Shown here one piece after another: positions 1 to 8,967 of a stretch of DNA of 64,000 nucleotides. The DNA is from Streptomyces sp. TSRI0107 (lineage in GTDB: Bacteria > Actinomycetota > Actinomycetes > Streptomycetales > Streptomycetaceae). The notes beneath the pieces were generated by a model. That model was not told the DNA's origin and did no database searches. It worked only from the letters and a program-made list of their open reading frames with translations. How positions within the stretch are numbered: the stretch's first letter is position 1; each line of letters begins with the position of its first letter. A program made the translations under genes and the position numbers. Location of the stretch: assembly GCF_001905845.1 (NCBI RefSeq), contig NZ_LIVZ01000003.1:310001-374000 (forward strand). Direction: 5' to 3'.

Positions 1-69
1 CGGCCACACCACTGTTGCCCTGGGGCATCACAGTCACGGTGTCTTCCCTTCCAGCGAAGGGGAACCGAT

Positions 70-405
70 CTAACGCCGCCCGTCCGTCCTGTCGATCTGC
101 GAACGCGTGTAACGGCGCCCGCGCTCGTATGCCAGCAGCTGTCCGGCGGGGTCCAGTTCCACTCGGTAGCTGGCCATCACGCTGGTCGTCGCCGGAATGC
201 GTTCCAGCTCCATGACCTCTACGTCGGCTTCCCAGCCCCGCTCGGTCGGCTTCAGCGACGAGACGGACTCCGGTGCCCGGCCCAACAACTCGGTGAGCTG
301 GGCGATCGCACTGCGCATCGCCTCCGGGGCGGACACGCGCTCCTCGGCGGACTCCTGCTGTGACGGGGGACTAGCCTTGTTCGGCTCACGGTCGCTCGTG
401 ATCAT
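70..405 (-). CDS. gvpO: Gas vesicle protein GvpO
   Basis: 111-aa protein. The C-terminal two thirds (from about residue 30) matches the GvpO family by eye: a helical segment with AIAQLTELLGRAPESV, followed by a conserved core with GWEADVEVMELERIP and a Y-x-V-x-L-D strand ending in Y-x-R-x-x-R-Y. GvpO is an accessory protein of actinobacterial gas vesicle clusters and in Streptomyces is usually the first gene of the gvp set. The gene reads leftward out of the window, so the rest of the cluster probably lies beyond position 1. ATG start with an AAGGTGA-like ribosome site a few bases upstream. The N-terminal 25 residues are hydrophilic and probably disordered. Confidence 0.85.
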   Translation of the reverse strand: MITSDREPNKASPPSQQESAEERVSAPEAMRSAIAQLTELLGRAPESVSSLKPTERGWEADVEVMELERIPATTSVMASYRVELDPAGQLLAYERGRRYTRSQIDRTDGRR

Positions 406-587
406 TCACCTTCTCGGTCGTACTCCCATCATCAACCCTCGCGTGTGACCCACGCCACTCCTGCACCGCTCGATGTCCGAGGAGGAGCCCGGTCGCCCGG
501 CGGCGCCGGTCCGGTCGCGGGCGTGGCGCGGGGCGGCGACGCTGGGACGGCACGGGTGGGAAGGCGCGGCGCCTCGGTTTCACGCCC

Positions 588-611
588 GGTGATCCGCCCG
601 GTGATCCGCCC
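588..611. repeat. Tandem 12-bp direct repeat (2 copies)
   Basis: Two perfect head-to-tail copies of GGTGATCCGCCC lie in the gvpO-katE divergent intergenic region, just upstream of the GGGTAC hexamer. They may be replication slippage or a duplicated regulator half-site. Confidence 0.6.
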
Positions 612-617
612 GGGCCT

Positions 618-623
618 GGGTAC
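618..623 (+). promoter_or_regulatory. Possible SigB-type -10 element of katE
   Basis: GGGTAC sits 70 bp upstream of the katE start. GGGTAC/T is the -10 consensus of Streptomyces stress sigma factor SigB-type promoters, and catalase genes are known SigB targets. I cannot place a clean -35 element at the usual 14-16 bp distance, so this is a weak call. Confidence 0.3.
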
Positions 624-692
624 CCGCTGCGCGCGCCCCCGCGCGGGGCGGCACCAGCGGTAGAGACGACTTGAGCCCAAGGAGCAGGACGT

Positions 693-2969
693 ATGAGCGA
701 GGCCAATCCCTTGAAGCGGGTAGCCCACAAGGTCGCCGACAGCTTGCAGGGCGACGGCGGACCGGCCGACGGGATCCCCGGCAAGCCGGGTGCCGAGTCG
801 CCGTCGGTCGCCGAACCGACCGAGCCGAGGGAGCCGCTGCCGCCCAAACCCGACCAGAGCGGCCCGGAGACCGTGTCGCCGACCGGTCAGCCCACCGGCG
901 CCGACCAGGCCCGGATGGCCCAGTCCGGCGCTTATCTCACGACCGCCCAGGGCGCCCGGCTGTACGACACGGACCACTCGCTCAAGGCGGGACCGCGCGG
1001 ACCGGTCCTGCTGCAGGACCATCACCTGCGCGAGAAGGTGATGCACTTCGACCACGAGCGGATCCCGGAGCGCGTGGTGCACGCCCGGGGCGCTGCGGCG
1101 CACGGGGTGTTCCAGGGCTACGGCACGGCGGCCTCCGTGTCCAAGGCCGCGTTCCTCGCGAAGGACGTGGAGACGCCGGTGTTCGTGCGTTTCTCCACGG
1201 TGCTGGGGTCGCGCGGGTCGGCCGACACCGTGCGCGACACCCGGGGTTTCGCGACGAAGTTCTACACCAGCGAGGGCGTCTTCGACCTGGTCGGGAACAA
1301 CATCCCGGTCTTCTTCATCCAGGACGCGATCAAGTTCCCGGACGTCATCCACGCGGGGAAGCCGCATCCGGACCGGGAGATCCCGCAGGCGCAGAGCGCG
1401 CACGACACCTTCTGGGACTTCGTCAGCCTGCACACCGAGGCCACCCACCACACCCTGTGGAACATGTCCGACCGGGGCATCCCGCGCTCGTTCCGGATGA
1501 TGGAGGGCTTCGGCGTCCACACGTTCCGGCTGGTGGCCGCGGACGGCGGCACCACGCTGGTGAAGTTCCACTGGAAGCCGAAGCTCGGGGTGCACTCCCA
1601 GGTGTGGGAGGAGGCGCAGATCACCAGCGGGGTGGACCCGGACTTCCACCGGCGGGACCTGGCCGACGCCATCGAGGCGGGCGCCTATCCGCAGTGGGAG
1701 CTGGGCATCCAGACGTTCCCAGACACCCCGGAGCAGACCTTCGAGGGCATCGACCTGCTGGACCCGACGAACATCGTCCCCGAGGAGCTGGCGCCGGTGC
1801 AGCCGGTCGGGCTGCTCACCCTGAACCGCAATCCGTCGAACTTCTTCGCGGAGACCGAGCAGGTCGCGTTCCACGTCGGCCATCTGGTTCCCGGGATCGA
1901 CATCACCGACGACCCGCTGCTCGCGGGCCGGCTGTTCTCCTACCTGGACACGCAGATCACCCGGCTGGGCGGCCCCAACTTCCCGCAGCTGCCGATCAAC
2001 CGTACGCACGCGCCGGTCAACGACATGCAGCGCGACGGCATGCACCAGACGGCGGTCCACCGGGGCGCCGCCCCCTACCGGCCGAACTCGCTCGACGGCG
2101 GGTGTCCCTTCCTGGCCGGCGCGGACACCGGGGCGTACATCGAGACGCCGGTGCGGGTGCCGGAGTCGACGAAGGTGCGGGAGGCGCCGGAGTCGTTCGC
2201 GGACCACTTCAGCCAGCCCCGCCGGTTCTGGCTGAGCATGTCGCCGGTGGAACGGGAGCACATCATCGGCGCGTACGTCTTCGAGCTCGGCAAGTGCTAC
2301 GAGCAGGCCGTCAAGGAGCGGCAGCTGCAGGTGCTCGCCAACATCGACCCGGAGCTGTGCGAGCAGGTCGCCCAGGGGCTCGGCCTGCCGGCCCCGTCGC
2401 CGACCGTGCCGCTCGCCGATGTCGCGCCCAGCCCGGCGCTGTCGCAGGTGGGTGACACGTGGCCGGTCGACGGGCGGATCGTCGGCATCGTCGCCGGCGC
2501 GGACGGCGACCTGGAGGGGGTGCGCGCGGTGCGCGAGGCGGTGCTGGAGGCGGGCATGGTGCCGCTGGTCGTCGCGCCGGCCGGCGGCACCCTCGCGGCC
2601 GGTGACGGCGCGGTGACGGTGCAGCGCACGTATGTCACCGCGCGGTCGGTGGAGTTCGACGCCTTGCTGCTGGCCGGTGCTCCCGCGGTGGGCAGCGACG
2701 CGTACACCGCCCGTGACGCGAAGTCGACGCCCACCGCCGCGGAGCCGGCGACGTGCGACCCGCGGGTCCGGCTGCTGCTGGCGGAGGCGTTCCGGCACGG
2801 GAAGGCCATCGGCGCCTGGGCGGACGGCAAGGCCGCCCTCGACGCGGCGGGCGTGCCCACGGACGCGCCGGGCGTGGTCCTCGCCGACTCCCCCACCGCG
2901 GCGCTGGAGCAGGTCACCCGGCTGCTGGGCGCGCACCGGGTGTGGGAGCGGTTCTCGACCCCGGCCTGA
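693..2969 (+). CDS. katE: Catalase HPII, large-subunit type
   Basis: 758 aa, the length of large-subunit (clade II) catalases, which disproportionate hydrogen peroxide using haem in the cytoplasm. Visible motifs: the catalytic histidine region [31 protein letters not shown], the active-site asparagine region [14 protein letters not shown], and the haem-ligand tyrosine motif RLFSYLDTQ. The C-terminal ~170 residues after the catalase core form the flavodoxin/DJ-1-like domain typical of HPII. The N-terminal ~70 residues are Pro/Glu rich. AAGGAG lies 8 bp before the ATG. Transcribed alone and divergently from gvpO; a possible SigB-type -10 is present upstream. A 9-bp minisatellite follows the stop codon. 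Confidence 0.95.
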   Translation: MSEANPLKRVAHKVADSLQGDGGPADGIPGKPGAESPSVAEPTEPREPLPPKPDQSGPETVSPTGQPTGADQARMAQSGAYLTTAQGARLYDTDHSLKAGPRGPVLLQDHHLREKVMHFDHERIPERVVHARGAAAHGVFQGYGTAASVSKAAFLAKDVETPVFVRFSTVLGSRGSADTVRDTRGFATKFYTSEGVFDLVGNNIPVFFIQDAIKFPDVIHAGKPHPDREIPQAQSAHDTFWDFVSLHTEATHHTLWNMSDRGIPRSFRMMEGFGVHTFRLVAADGGTTLVKFHWKPKLGVHSQVWEEAQITSGVDPDFHRRDLADAIEAGAYPQWELGIQTFPDTPEQTFEGIDLLDPTNIVPEELAPVQPVGLLTLNRNPSNFFAETEQVAFHVGHLVPGIDITDDPLLAGRLFSYLDTQITRLGGPNFPQLPINRTHAPVNDMQRDGMHQTAVHRGAAPYRPNSLDGGCPFLAGADTGAYIETPVRVPESTKVREAPESFADHFSQPRRFWLSMSPVEREHIIGAYVFELGKCYEQAVKERQLQVLANIDPELCEQVAQGLGLPAPSPTVPLADVAPSPALSQVGDTWPVDGRIVGIVAGADGDLEGVRAVREAVLEAGMVPLVVAPAGGTLAAGDGAVTVQRTYVTARSVEFDALLLAGAPAVGSDAYTARDAKSTPTAAEPATCDPRVRLLLAEAFRHGKAIGAWADGKAALDAAGVPTDAPGVVLADSPTAALEQVTRLLGAHRVWERFSTPA

Positions 2970-2981
2970 CGGGCACGCTCC

Positions 2982-3035
2982 GGCCGAAAGGGCCGAAAGG
3001 GCCGAAAGGGCCGAGCGGGCCGGGAGGGCCGGGAG
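2982..3035. repeat. 9-bp minisatellite, six tandem units
   Basis: Six contiguous 9-bp units begin 12 bp after the katE stop: three copies of GGCCGAAAG, one GGCCGAGCG and two GGCCGGGAG. All units share GGCCG. Expansion by slippage is the simple explanation; a role in katE 3' end structure is possible. Confidence 0.8.
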
Positions 3036-3096
3036 GTACGGCACGGATCGCGGGCTGAGAGGATGGCACGGTTGATCATCGAAGGGGGATCCCGCC

Positions 3097-3282
3097 ATGA
3101 CCGTGCTCATCCTGTCCGCCGTCCTGCTGCTCGCGATCGGGGGCTGCGTGTGTGTGGTGTGGGCGGAGCGCGGCGGCCCCCGCTGGGCGCGTGTGGTGGC
3201 CCGGCTGACGGTGGGAGCGGGTGAACTGCTGAGCAAGGCGGGGCGTTCGGGCGGCAGCCGGAACAACGGCTCGGACGACTGA
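3097..3282 (+). CDS. Small single-pass membrane protein
   Basis: 61-aa protein. Residues about 2-22 form one hydrophobic segment (VLILSAVLLLAIGGCVCVVW), followed by a basic, Gly/Ser-rich cytoplasmic-type tail. A strong ribosome site (GAAGGGGGA) lies 7 bp before the ATG, which is the main argument that this short frame is real. No recognisable family. It follows katE in the same direction after a minisatellite, so co-transcription with the catalase is possible but not shown. Confidence 0.55.
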   Translation: MTVLILSAVLLLAIGGCVCVVWAERGGPRWARVVARLTVGAGELLSKAGRSGGSRNNGSDD

Positions 3283-3351
3283 CCGCTCCGCCACACCCCC
3301 GGCGCGCGGCCGTCCTTCGGCGGGGACGACGCGGGCCGGGAGCGACTGGGG

Positions 3352-3891
3352 TCAGCCGGGCAACGCTCCCGCGCCGCCGTTCGCGCTCAGCGCCGGCTCG
3401 TCCCTGCGGCGGGGCGGCAGATGCCGGTCCAGGGGCCCGCCATGGGCGCGCGTCAGCTCGCGCAGGGCGCGGTCCAGCACATATTCCAGCAGTAAGGGCG
3501 GGGTGAGGGTGCCGCTGCCGTCCGGTGGGACGAGCCAGTGCAGCGCGCCCCAGCGGCAGTGCGGGGCGGGGGCGGCGATCCAGCCGCCCTCGGTCACGTA
3601 CCGGACGTCGTGGCCGGCCCAGAGGGCCGCGGGCTCGGGCGGCACCAGGAATCCGACCCGATGGCCCCGGGCGTCGAGCAGGACCGGGCCTGGGGCGACC
3701 CCGGGCAGGGCTTCGAGCAGGTCGGCGGCGTACAGTCCCAGGCGTTCCGGAACGGTCAGTACGTCCCACTGCCGCCCGGCGGCCAGCAGGTGGATCCCGG
3801 TGACGCCGTGCTGCCAGTCGTCCCGGCAGGCACGTGGGTCCTTCGCCGCGGCGGCCAGCCAGTCCAGCGCCCTCGTCCACTCCGACAGCAC
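3352..3891 (-). CDS. Hypothetical protein resembling Streptomyces primase/polymerase-like N-terminal proteins
   Basis: 179 aa from the GTG at 3891, which has GGGAGG at 9-bp spacing; the upstream TTG at 3900 directly abuts that site and is less likely. The pattern (ALDWLAAAAKDPRACRDDW at the N-terminus, then LLAAGRQWDVLTVPERLG, GPVLLD, VGFLVPP and a HWLVPPDG strand) recalls a Streptomyces family annotated as bifunctional DNA primase/polymerase-like. The catalytic acidic triad of true archaeo-eukaryotic primases is not obvious, so an enzymatic role should not be assumed. The C-terminal 30 residues are Arg/Pro/Gly rich and probably disordered. Confidence 0.6.
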   Translation of the reverse strand: MLSEWTRALDWLAAAAKDPRACRDDWQHGVTGIHLLAAGRQWDVLTVPERLGLYAADLLEALPGVAPGPVLLDARGHRVGFLVPPEPAALWAGHDVRYVTEGGWIAAPAPHCRWGALHWLVPPDGSGTLTPPLLLEYVLDRALRELTRAHGGPLDRHLPPRRRDEPALSANGGAGALPG

Positions 3892-4121
3892 GATCGCCAA
3901 CCTCCCGTAGCAGGATGAACACGTCGGGCGGCACTTCCGCGACGCCGGGACGTGCCGACGGCGGAGTGCGACTCGTGCCGTAGTCCAGCCGAACGCGCGG
4001 CTGGAAGGCCATATGCGTGAAGTCCTGTTCGCCGGATTCAGCGAGCGCGGGCGCGCGGAGCGGAACGGCGTCCGCTGTCACGCGCCCCCGCGTACCGCCT
4101 CACAACACCGGTGCGCGGTCG

Positions 4122-4595
4122 TCAGCCGACCTCCGTGCCGCCTCGTGCGGGCGAGCGGCGGGCGAAGCCCAGTACGGCGAGCAGGGTGGTCGGCTGCCGG
4201 GTGGACAGGTAGAGGTACGGCGCGGCGCAGTCCGGGTCGTCGATCTCGATGCGCAGGGCCGTCGGGACGTAGCCGCGCAGCAGCATCAGCGCGCGTACGT
4301 CGGCCCGCCGGGTGCGCCACAGGAACGCCTCCTCGGCGTCCAGGATCTCGGCCAGGCCGAGCGAGGTGAGGGGGAAGCGCAGCGAACCCGCGACGAGGTG
4401 TCCGCCCGTCACGACGATGCGGACGGCGCCGTAGACGCGCAGTGCCAGTGCCGCCAGAGCCGTCACCGTGACACATCCGCCGGCGGCGGCCACCGCTCCG
4501 AAGGGCAGCAGGGCGGCGGCGGCCATCACACCCAGCATCGCGGCGAACCAGTACCACGACCTCGGGACGCCGAGACGTTCTTCGTACAGACGCAT
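4122..4595 (-). CDS. DUF3093 family membrane protein
   Basis: 157 aa. The N-terminus (YEERLGVPRSWYW) is followed by two hydrophobic helices (about residues 16-32 and 37-54). The conserved soluble part carries PLTSLGLAEILDAEE, RALMLLRGYVPTALRIEIDDP and YLYLSTRQPTTLLAVL, the pattern of DUF3093, a widespread actinobacterial family of unknown function that sits near dut in many genomes. Here the neighbours are unrelated. ATG start; divergent from the TPR gene with a 156-bp spacer. Confidence 0.75.
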   Translation of the reverse strand: MRLYEERLGVPRSWYWFAAMLGVMAAAALLPFGAVAAAGGCVTVTALAALALRVYGAVRIVVTGGHLVAGSLRFPLTSLGLAEILDAEEAFLWRTRRADVRALMLLRGYVPTALRIEIDDPDCAAPYLYLSTRQPTTLLAVLGFARRSPARGGTEVG

Positions 4596-4751
4596 GCCCC
4601 CACCATGTCAGCTCCGCCGGGCGGGCTGTTCACCGCCCACCGCGTCAGGCGAGTGAGGACGCCACTACGCTGGGTGCCGGACCCCGGCGAGGGCGCACGG
4701 TCCGTGTGCGTGCGGGGCCGGGCGGCGTACGCACAGTTCGGGAGGCACCCC

Positions 4752-6455
4752 ATGGACTACTACGATCTCGGCACTCACTCCCGTCCGGTGACGACCGCGT
4801 CCGCCGAGGCCCGGCTCTGGTTCGACCGCGGCCTGGCCTGGACGTACGGCTTCCACCACGAGGAGGCCGTCCGCTGCTACGAGGCGGCCGCCGCGGCCGA
4901 CCCCGACTGCGCCATGGCGTACTGGGGCATCGCCTACGCGCTCGGCCCCAACTACAACAAGCCGTGGGAGTTCTTCGACGATCAGGAACTGCCCCGAACG
5001 GTCGAGCGCACCCATGCCGCCGTGGAGCGGGCGCACGAGAAGGCGGCCGGCGCCACGCCCGTCGAGCGTGCGCTGATCGGCGCGCTGCGCGCCCGCTATC
5101 CGCAGTCCCGGCCGGTCGAGGACTGCTCGGTGTGGAACACGCCGTACGCCGACGCCATGCGCGCCGTCTACGAGCTCGCCCCCGACGACCTGGACGTCGT
5201 CACCCTGTACGCCGACGCACTGATGAACCTGACGCCCTGGCAGCTGTGGGACCTGCGCACCGGCGAGCAGGCCGAGGGCGCGCGCACGCTGGAGGCCAAG
5301 GCCGTGCTCGACCGCGCGCTCGCCACGGAGGACGGCCGCGGCCATCCGGGCGTCCTGCACATGTACATCCATCTGATGGAGATGTCCCCGACGCCGGAGG
5401 CCGCCCTGCCGGTCGCCGACCGGCTGCGCGGTCTGGTCCCGGACGCCGGTCACCTCCAGCACATGCCCTCACACCTCGAAGTGCTGTGCGGCGACTACCG
5501 GCAGGTCGTCGCGGACAACAGCCTGGCGATCGCCGCCGACGAGAAGTTCCACGAGCGTGCCGGGGCGATGAACTTCTACACGCTGTACCGGTCGCACAAC
5601 TACCACTTCAAGATCTACGGGGCGATGTTCCTCGGCCAGTCCGAGACCGCCCTGCGGACGGCGGCCCAGCTGGAGGCGTCCATCCCGGAGGAGCTGCTGC
5701 GGGTGCCGAGCCCGCCCATGGCCGACTGGCTGGAAGGCTTCCTCGCCATGCGGGTGCACGTGCTGATCCGGTTCGGCCGCTGGGCCGACATCCTCGCACT
5801 GCCGCTGCCGGCGGACCGGGAGCTGTACTGCGTGACCACCGCGATGCTGCACTACGCGCGGGGCGTCGCCTTTTCCGCGACCGGCCGGATCAGCGAGGCC
5901 GAGGAGGAGCGGGAGCTGTTCCGCGCGGCGGTCGCGCGCGTCCCCGCGACGCGGATGCTGTTCAACAACACCTGCGCCGACATCCTCGCCATCGCCTCGG
6001 CCATGCTGGACGGCGAACTGGAGTACCGCAAGGGCGACTTCGACGCCGCCTTCGCCGCCCTGGAGCGGTCCATCGCCCTGGACGACGGCCTTCCCTACGA
6101 CGAGCCGTGGGGCTGGATGCAGCCCACCCGGCACGCCTACGGCGCCCTGCTGCTGGAGCAGGGGCGGGTCGCCGAGGCGGAGGCCGTCTACCGGGCCGAC
6201 CTCGGCCTGGACGACACTCTGCCGCGCCCCTGCCAGCACCCCGGGAACGTCTGGTCCCTGCACGGCTTCCACGAGTGCCTGCTCCGGCTGGGCAAGACGG
6301 CGGAGGCCCGGCTCGTCGCCCATCAGCTCAAGCTCGCGACCGCCCTGGCGGACGTCCCCGTCGAGTCGTCCTGCTTCTGCCGTATGGACACGGCGGCGCC
6401 GGCGGGTGCGGGGACGGGTGCGGCGGCACCGCACTGCTGCGGCGCGGACGACTGA
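4752..6455 (+). CDS. Tetratricopeptide repeat protein with Cys-rich tail
   Basis: 567 aa. The start at 4752 is chosen because GGGAGG lies 6-7 bp upstream and the preceding in-frame sequence is low-complexity. Helical TPR-type repeats begin at residue ~15 (LWFDRGLAWTYGFHHEEAVR, AAADPDCAMAYWGIAYALG) and recur to the C-terminus (YRKGDFDAAFAALERSIALDDG, LLEQGRVAEAEAVYRADLGLDD). HMYIHLMEMSP and QHMPSHLEVLCGDY are histidine-rich helices typical of this uncharacterised bacterial TPR family. The last ~30 residues carry SSCFCRMD and PHCCGADD, an unusual cysteine/histidine cluster that could bind metal. Function unknown; a scaffold is the default guess. Confidence 0.8.
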   Translation: MDYYDLGTHSRPVTTASAEARLWFDRGLAWTYGFHHEEAVRCYEAAAAADPDCAMAYWGIAYALGPNYNKPWEFFDDQELPRTVERTHAAVERAHEKAAGATPVERALIGALRARYPQSRPVEDCSVWNTPYADAMRAVYELAPDDLDVVTLYADALMNLTPWQLWDLRTGEQAEGARTLEAKAVLDRALATEDGRGHPGVLHMYIHLMEMSPTPEAALPVADRLRGLVPDAGHLQHMPSHLEVLCGDYRQVVADNSLAIAADEKFHERAGAMNFYTLYRSHNYHFKIYGAMFLGQSETALRTAAQLEASIPEELLRVPSPPMADWLEGFLAMRVHVLIRFGRWADILALPLPADRELYCVTTAMLHYARGVAFSATGRISEAEEERELFRAAVARVPATRMLFNNTCADILAIASAMLDGELEYRKGDFDAAFAALERSIALDDGLPYDEPWGWMQPTRHAYGALLLEQGRVAEAEAVYRADLGLDDTLPRPCQHPGNVWSLHGFHECLLRLGKTAEARLVAHQLKLATALADVPVESSCFCRMDTAAPAGAGTGAAAPHCCGADD

Positions 6456-6471
6456 CCGCCCGGGGAGACGT

Positions 6472-6906
6472 CTACGCGACCCAGCAGTAGACAGCCTGGT
6501 CCCGGTGCCGGGCGCTGCCGACGAGGGCGGCCAGACCGGTCAGGATCGCCTCGGCGATCTCGGTGCGGACGACCTCGCCGTCGGCGGCGCGCCGCTCGGC
6601 CCACGCCACCGCCGCCTCCCGCAGCCGGGAGCGCTCGGCCGCGGCGAGTGCGGCGGACAGGCGTGACGAGACCGCGAAGACGACGCTCCCGCCGTCGTCC
6701 TGCTCGGCGACGAACCGGGGCTCACCGGCGTCGGCGAGTTCGTCGAAGCTGCCGCCCGCCAGCAGGCACTCCCACTCGACCACGGCCTCCTCCACGTCGA
6801 AGTTGCCGAAGGACAGCGACTCGAACGCCTGTCCCGGCCCGTGCCGAAGCGCCTCTGCCGCCGACGTGTCGTCCGGCGCGACGAAGAACTCGACGATGCT
6901 GCTCAT
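6472..6906 (-). CDS. Conserved hypothetical protein (likely BVMO operon partner)
   Basis: 144 aa, acidic, no signal peptide or membrane segment. The N-terminal half (MSSIVEFFVAPDDTSAAEAL, SFGNFDVEEAVVEWECLLAGGSF) reads as an alpha/beta fold and the C-terminal half is helical and Ala-rich. I recognise it only as a conserved Streptomyces hypothetical. It starts 18 bp after the stop of the upstream monooxygenase on the same strand, so the two are probably co-transcribed. It ends 16 bp from the converging TPR gene. Confidence 0.6.
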   Translation of the reverse strand: MSSIVEFFVAPDDTSAAEALRHGPGQAFESLSFGNFDVEEAVVEWECLLAGGSFDELADAGEPRFVAEQDDGGSVVFAVSSRLSAALAAAERSRLREAAVAWAERRAADGEVVRTEIAEAILTGLAALVGSARHRDQAVYCWVA

Positions 6907-6924
6907 GGTGTCGGGCGGGTCCTC

Positions 6925-8853
6925 TCAGCTGATGTCCAGGTCCGCGAAGTCCGCGTGGCGCAGGAAGCGCCACACCTCCCCGGCGGAGAAGGGGCACTGG
7001 GTCGCCGTGCGGTCGCGTTCGGTCCAGTAGTAGTTGCGTGCCCGGGGGTCGCTCCAGGTCTTCGTGAGGTTACGGCGGTCGACCTCCTCGTTGAACCGCC
7101 GGTACGGCTCCTCCTTCACGGTGATCGCCTTCTTGCCGTCGAGGATCAGCCGCTCGATGCATTCGAGGGCGTGGACGGTGATGAGTTCGTGGTACGTGGG
7201 GATGTTGAGCATGCTGCTGGTGTTCGGGCCGTAGATGGTCCACAGGTTCGGGAAGCCCGGCATCATGCAGCCCTTGTAGGCGCGTGCTCCGCCCTCGCTC
7301 CACAGCTCGTCCAGTGTGCGCCCGTCGCGGCCGGTGATCTTCATCGGGAAGAGGTAGTCCCGGGCGCGGAAGCCGGTCGCGTAGACGATGGCGTCCACGT
7401 CGTGCCGGGTGCCGTCGGCCGTCTCGATCCCGGTGCGGCCGATCCGGCGGATGCCGTCGGTGACGAGTGTGACGTCGTCCCGCTGGATGGCGTCGAGGAC
7501 GCTGTACTCGGGGTCCACCAGGACGGGCCGGGCCGCGAGCACCGGGTGGGGCGGTGTCATCCTCGCCACGAGCGCGGGGTCGCCGAGTTTGTGTTCGAGG
7601 AAGGCGACGGCGGTGTCCCGCGCCGCCTTGTTCACGGCGCTGAGGGCGTGCGGGTCGTCGTAGTCGGGGTCGATCTCGGTGGCCGTCGCCAGCACGTTGG
7701 TCGCGTATGTGGCCCTGAACCGCGTGAAGTTGGTGTGGTACGGCATGTTCCGGTCGAGCCAGGTGACCTGGTCGGGGAAGGGCGAGCGGTAGCCGGGCAC
7801 GGGGAACAGCCACTGCGGTGTGCGCTGGAAGACGGTGACGTGCCCGGCGTGCCGGGCCAGCTCCGGGACGAGCTGGTAGCCCGTGCAGCCCGTCCCGATG
7901 ACCGCCACCCGTTTGCCGGCCAGGTCGGCCCCGGCCGGCCAGCGGGCGGTGTGCCAGGACGGGCCGGTGAACTCCTCGGCCCCCTCGATCCGCGGAATGT
8001 TCGGCCGGTTGAGGAAGCCGACGGCGGAGATGACGGCGTTCGAGCGGAGCGTGCGCTCCCCTCGCGGGCCCGCCACGTGGATCGTCCACGTCCCGGAGTC
8101 CTCGTCCCACTCCATCGCGCGCACCTCGGTGTCGAACACGATGTCGTCGCGGACGGCGAACTCGTCGGCGACCCATTCGAAGTACTCGGCGTTCTGCTCC
8201 GCCGGGCAGAACGGGTACGGGTAGCCGAAGTCGACGCCGTACAGGTGGGTGTAGGCGCGGCTCGGGGAGTCGACGCGGCAGCCCGGGTAGCGGTTCTCCC
8301 ACCAGGTGCCTCCGACACCGGAGTTCTTCTCGACGACCGTGCAGGCGATGCCCGCCCGTTTCAGCTGGACGGCCGCGTTGAGGCCGCCCATGCCCGCGCC
8401 GATGACCGTGACGTGGAAGTCCGCCAGCCGTTCGGGGGGCGGCGGGGCCTGCCAGTGCAGGGCGCGGGCCCACGGGTCGAGGGCCAGGTCCTCCAGCCAC
8501 AGCCCCATGTCCTCCTCGGGGATCTCCTCGCCCGCCGCCAGGGCCAGGCTGACCGGCAGGCGCTCGGCGGGACCGGGCTCGATGTGACCGGCTCCGGCGT
8601 CACGGTAGGCCTTGAGGAAGCGCGCCGCCTTGTGCCACAGGAGCGCGGTGTCCTCCGCGCCGACCGGGACTTTCATCTCGAGCACGCCCGCCGGCACGGT
8701 CGTCACCTTCGTCGCCGCGAGTTCGTCGTCGCCGGTCAACTGGTACAGCAGGCCCCGCAGCACCATCGGGTCGGCGTACCGGACGGCGTCCTCGATGGTC
8801 TCGTCGGTCGCGTCGAGCAATTCCTTGCGGGTCCCGCCTTCAAGCGTCGCCAT
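6925..8853 (-). CDS. FAD-dependent Baeyer-Villiger-type monooxygenase
   Basis: 642 aa, longer than the ~540-aa type I enzymes because of an N-terminal helical extension of ~130 residues. Rossmann motif VIGAGMGGLNAA binds FAD, and FTGPSWHTARWP matches the Baeyer-Villiger fingerprint FxGxxxHxxxWP. A second dinucleotide motif (VIGTGCTGYQL) fits NADPH. GCMMPGFPNLWTIYGPN is the usual C-terminal block. Such enzymes insert oxygen next to a ketone to give esters or lactones; the substrate here is unknown. The ATG at 8853 has GGAAGGA at 6-7 bp; in-frame upstream sequence is Arg-rich and not protein-like. Followed by a hypothetical gene in the same operon. Confidence 0.9.
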   Translation of the reverse strand: MATLEGGTRKELLDATDETIEDAVRYADPMVLRGLLYQLTGDDELAATKVTTVPAGVLEMKVPVGAEDTALLWHKAARFLKAYRDAGAGHIEPGPAERLPVSLALAAGEEIPEEDMGLWLEDLALDPWARALHWQAPPPPERLADFHVTVIGAGMGGLNAAVQLKRAGIACTVVEKNSGVGGTWWENRYPGCRVDSPSRAYTHLYGVDFGYPYPFCPAEQNAEYFEWVADEFAVRDDIVFDTEVRAMEWDEDSGTWTIHVAGPRGERTLRSNAVISAVGFLNRPNIPRIEGAEEFTGPSWHTARWPAGADLAGKRVAVIGTGCTGYQLVPELARHAGHVTVFQRTPQWLFPVPGYRSPFPDQVTWLDRNMPYHTNFTRFRATYATNVLATATEIDPDYDDPHALSAVNKAARDTAVAFLEHKLGDPALVARMTPPHPVLAARPVLVDPEYSVLDAIQRDDVTLVTDGIRRIGRTGIETADGTRHDVDAIVYATGFRARDYLFPMKITGRDGRTLDELWSEGGARAYKGCMMPGFPNLWTIYGPNTSSMLNIPTYHELITVHALECIERLILDGKKAITVKEEPYRRFNEEVDRRNLTKTWSDPRARNYYWTERDRTATQCPFSAGEVWRFLRHADFADLDIS

Positions 8854-8967
8854 GCGTCGTTCCTTCCGGCACGGGGTCATCGGAGGCCGCGGGCGGTGGT
8901 CCTCCGGGGACCACCGCCCGCCGCGCCGAGCCTGGCACCGCGCCCTAAAGCCGCCGCGCACGGCGGC

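Noticed and set aside
432-3296. 954-codon minus-strand frame across katE
   Set aside because: It is antisense to a clear catalase, Arg/Pro-rich with no domain; a usual high-GC shadow.
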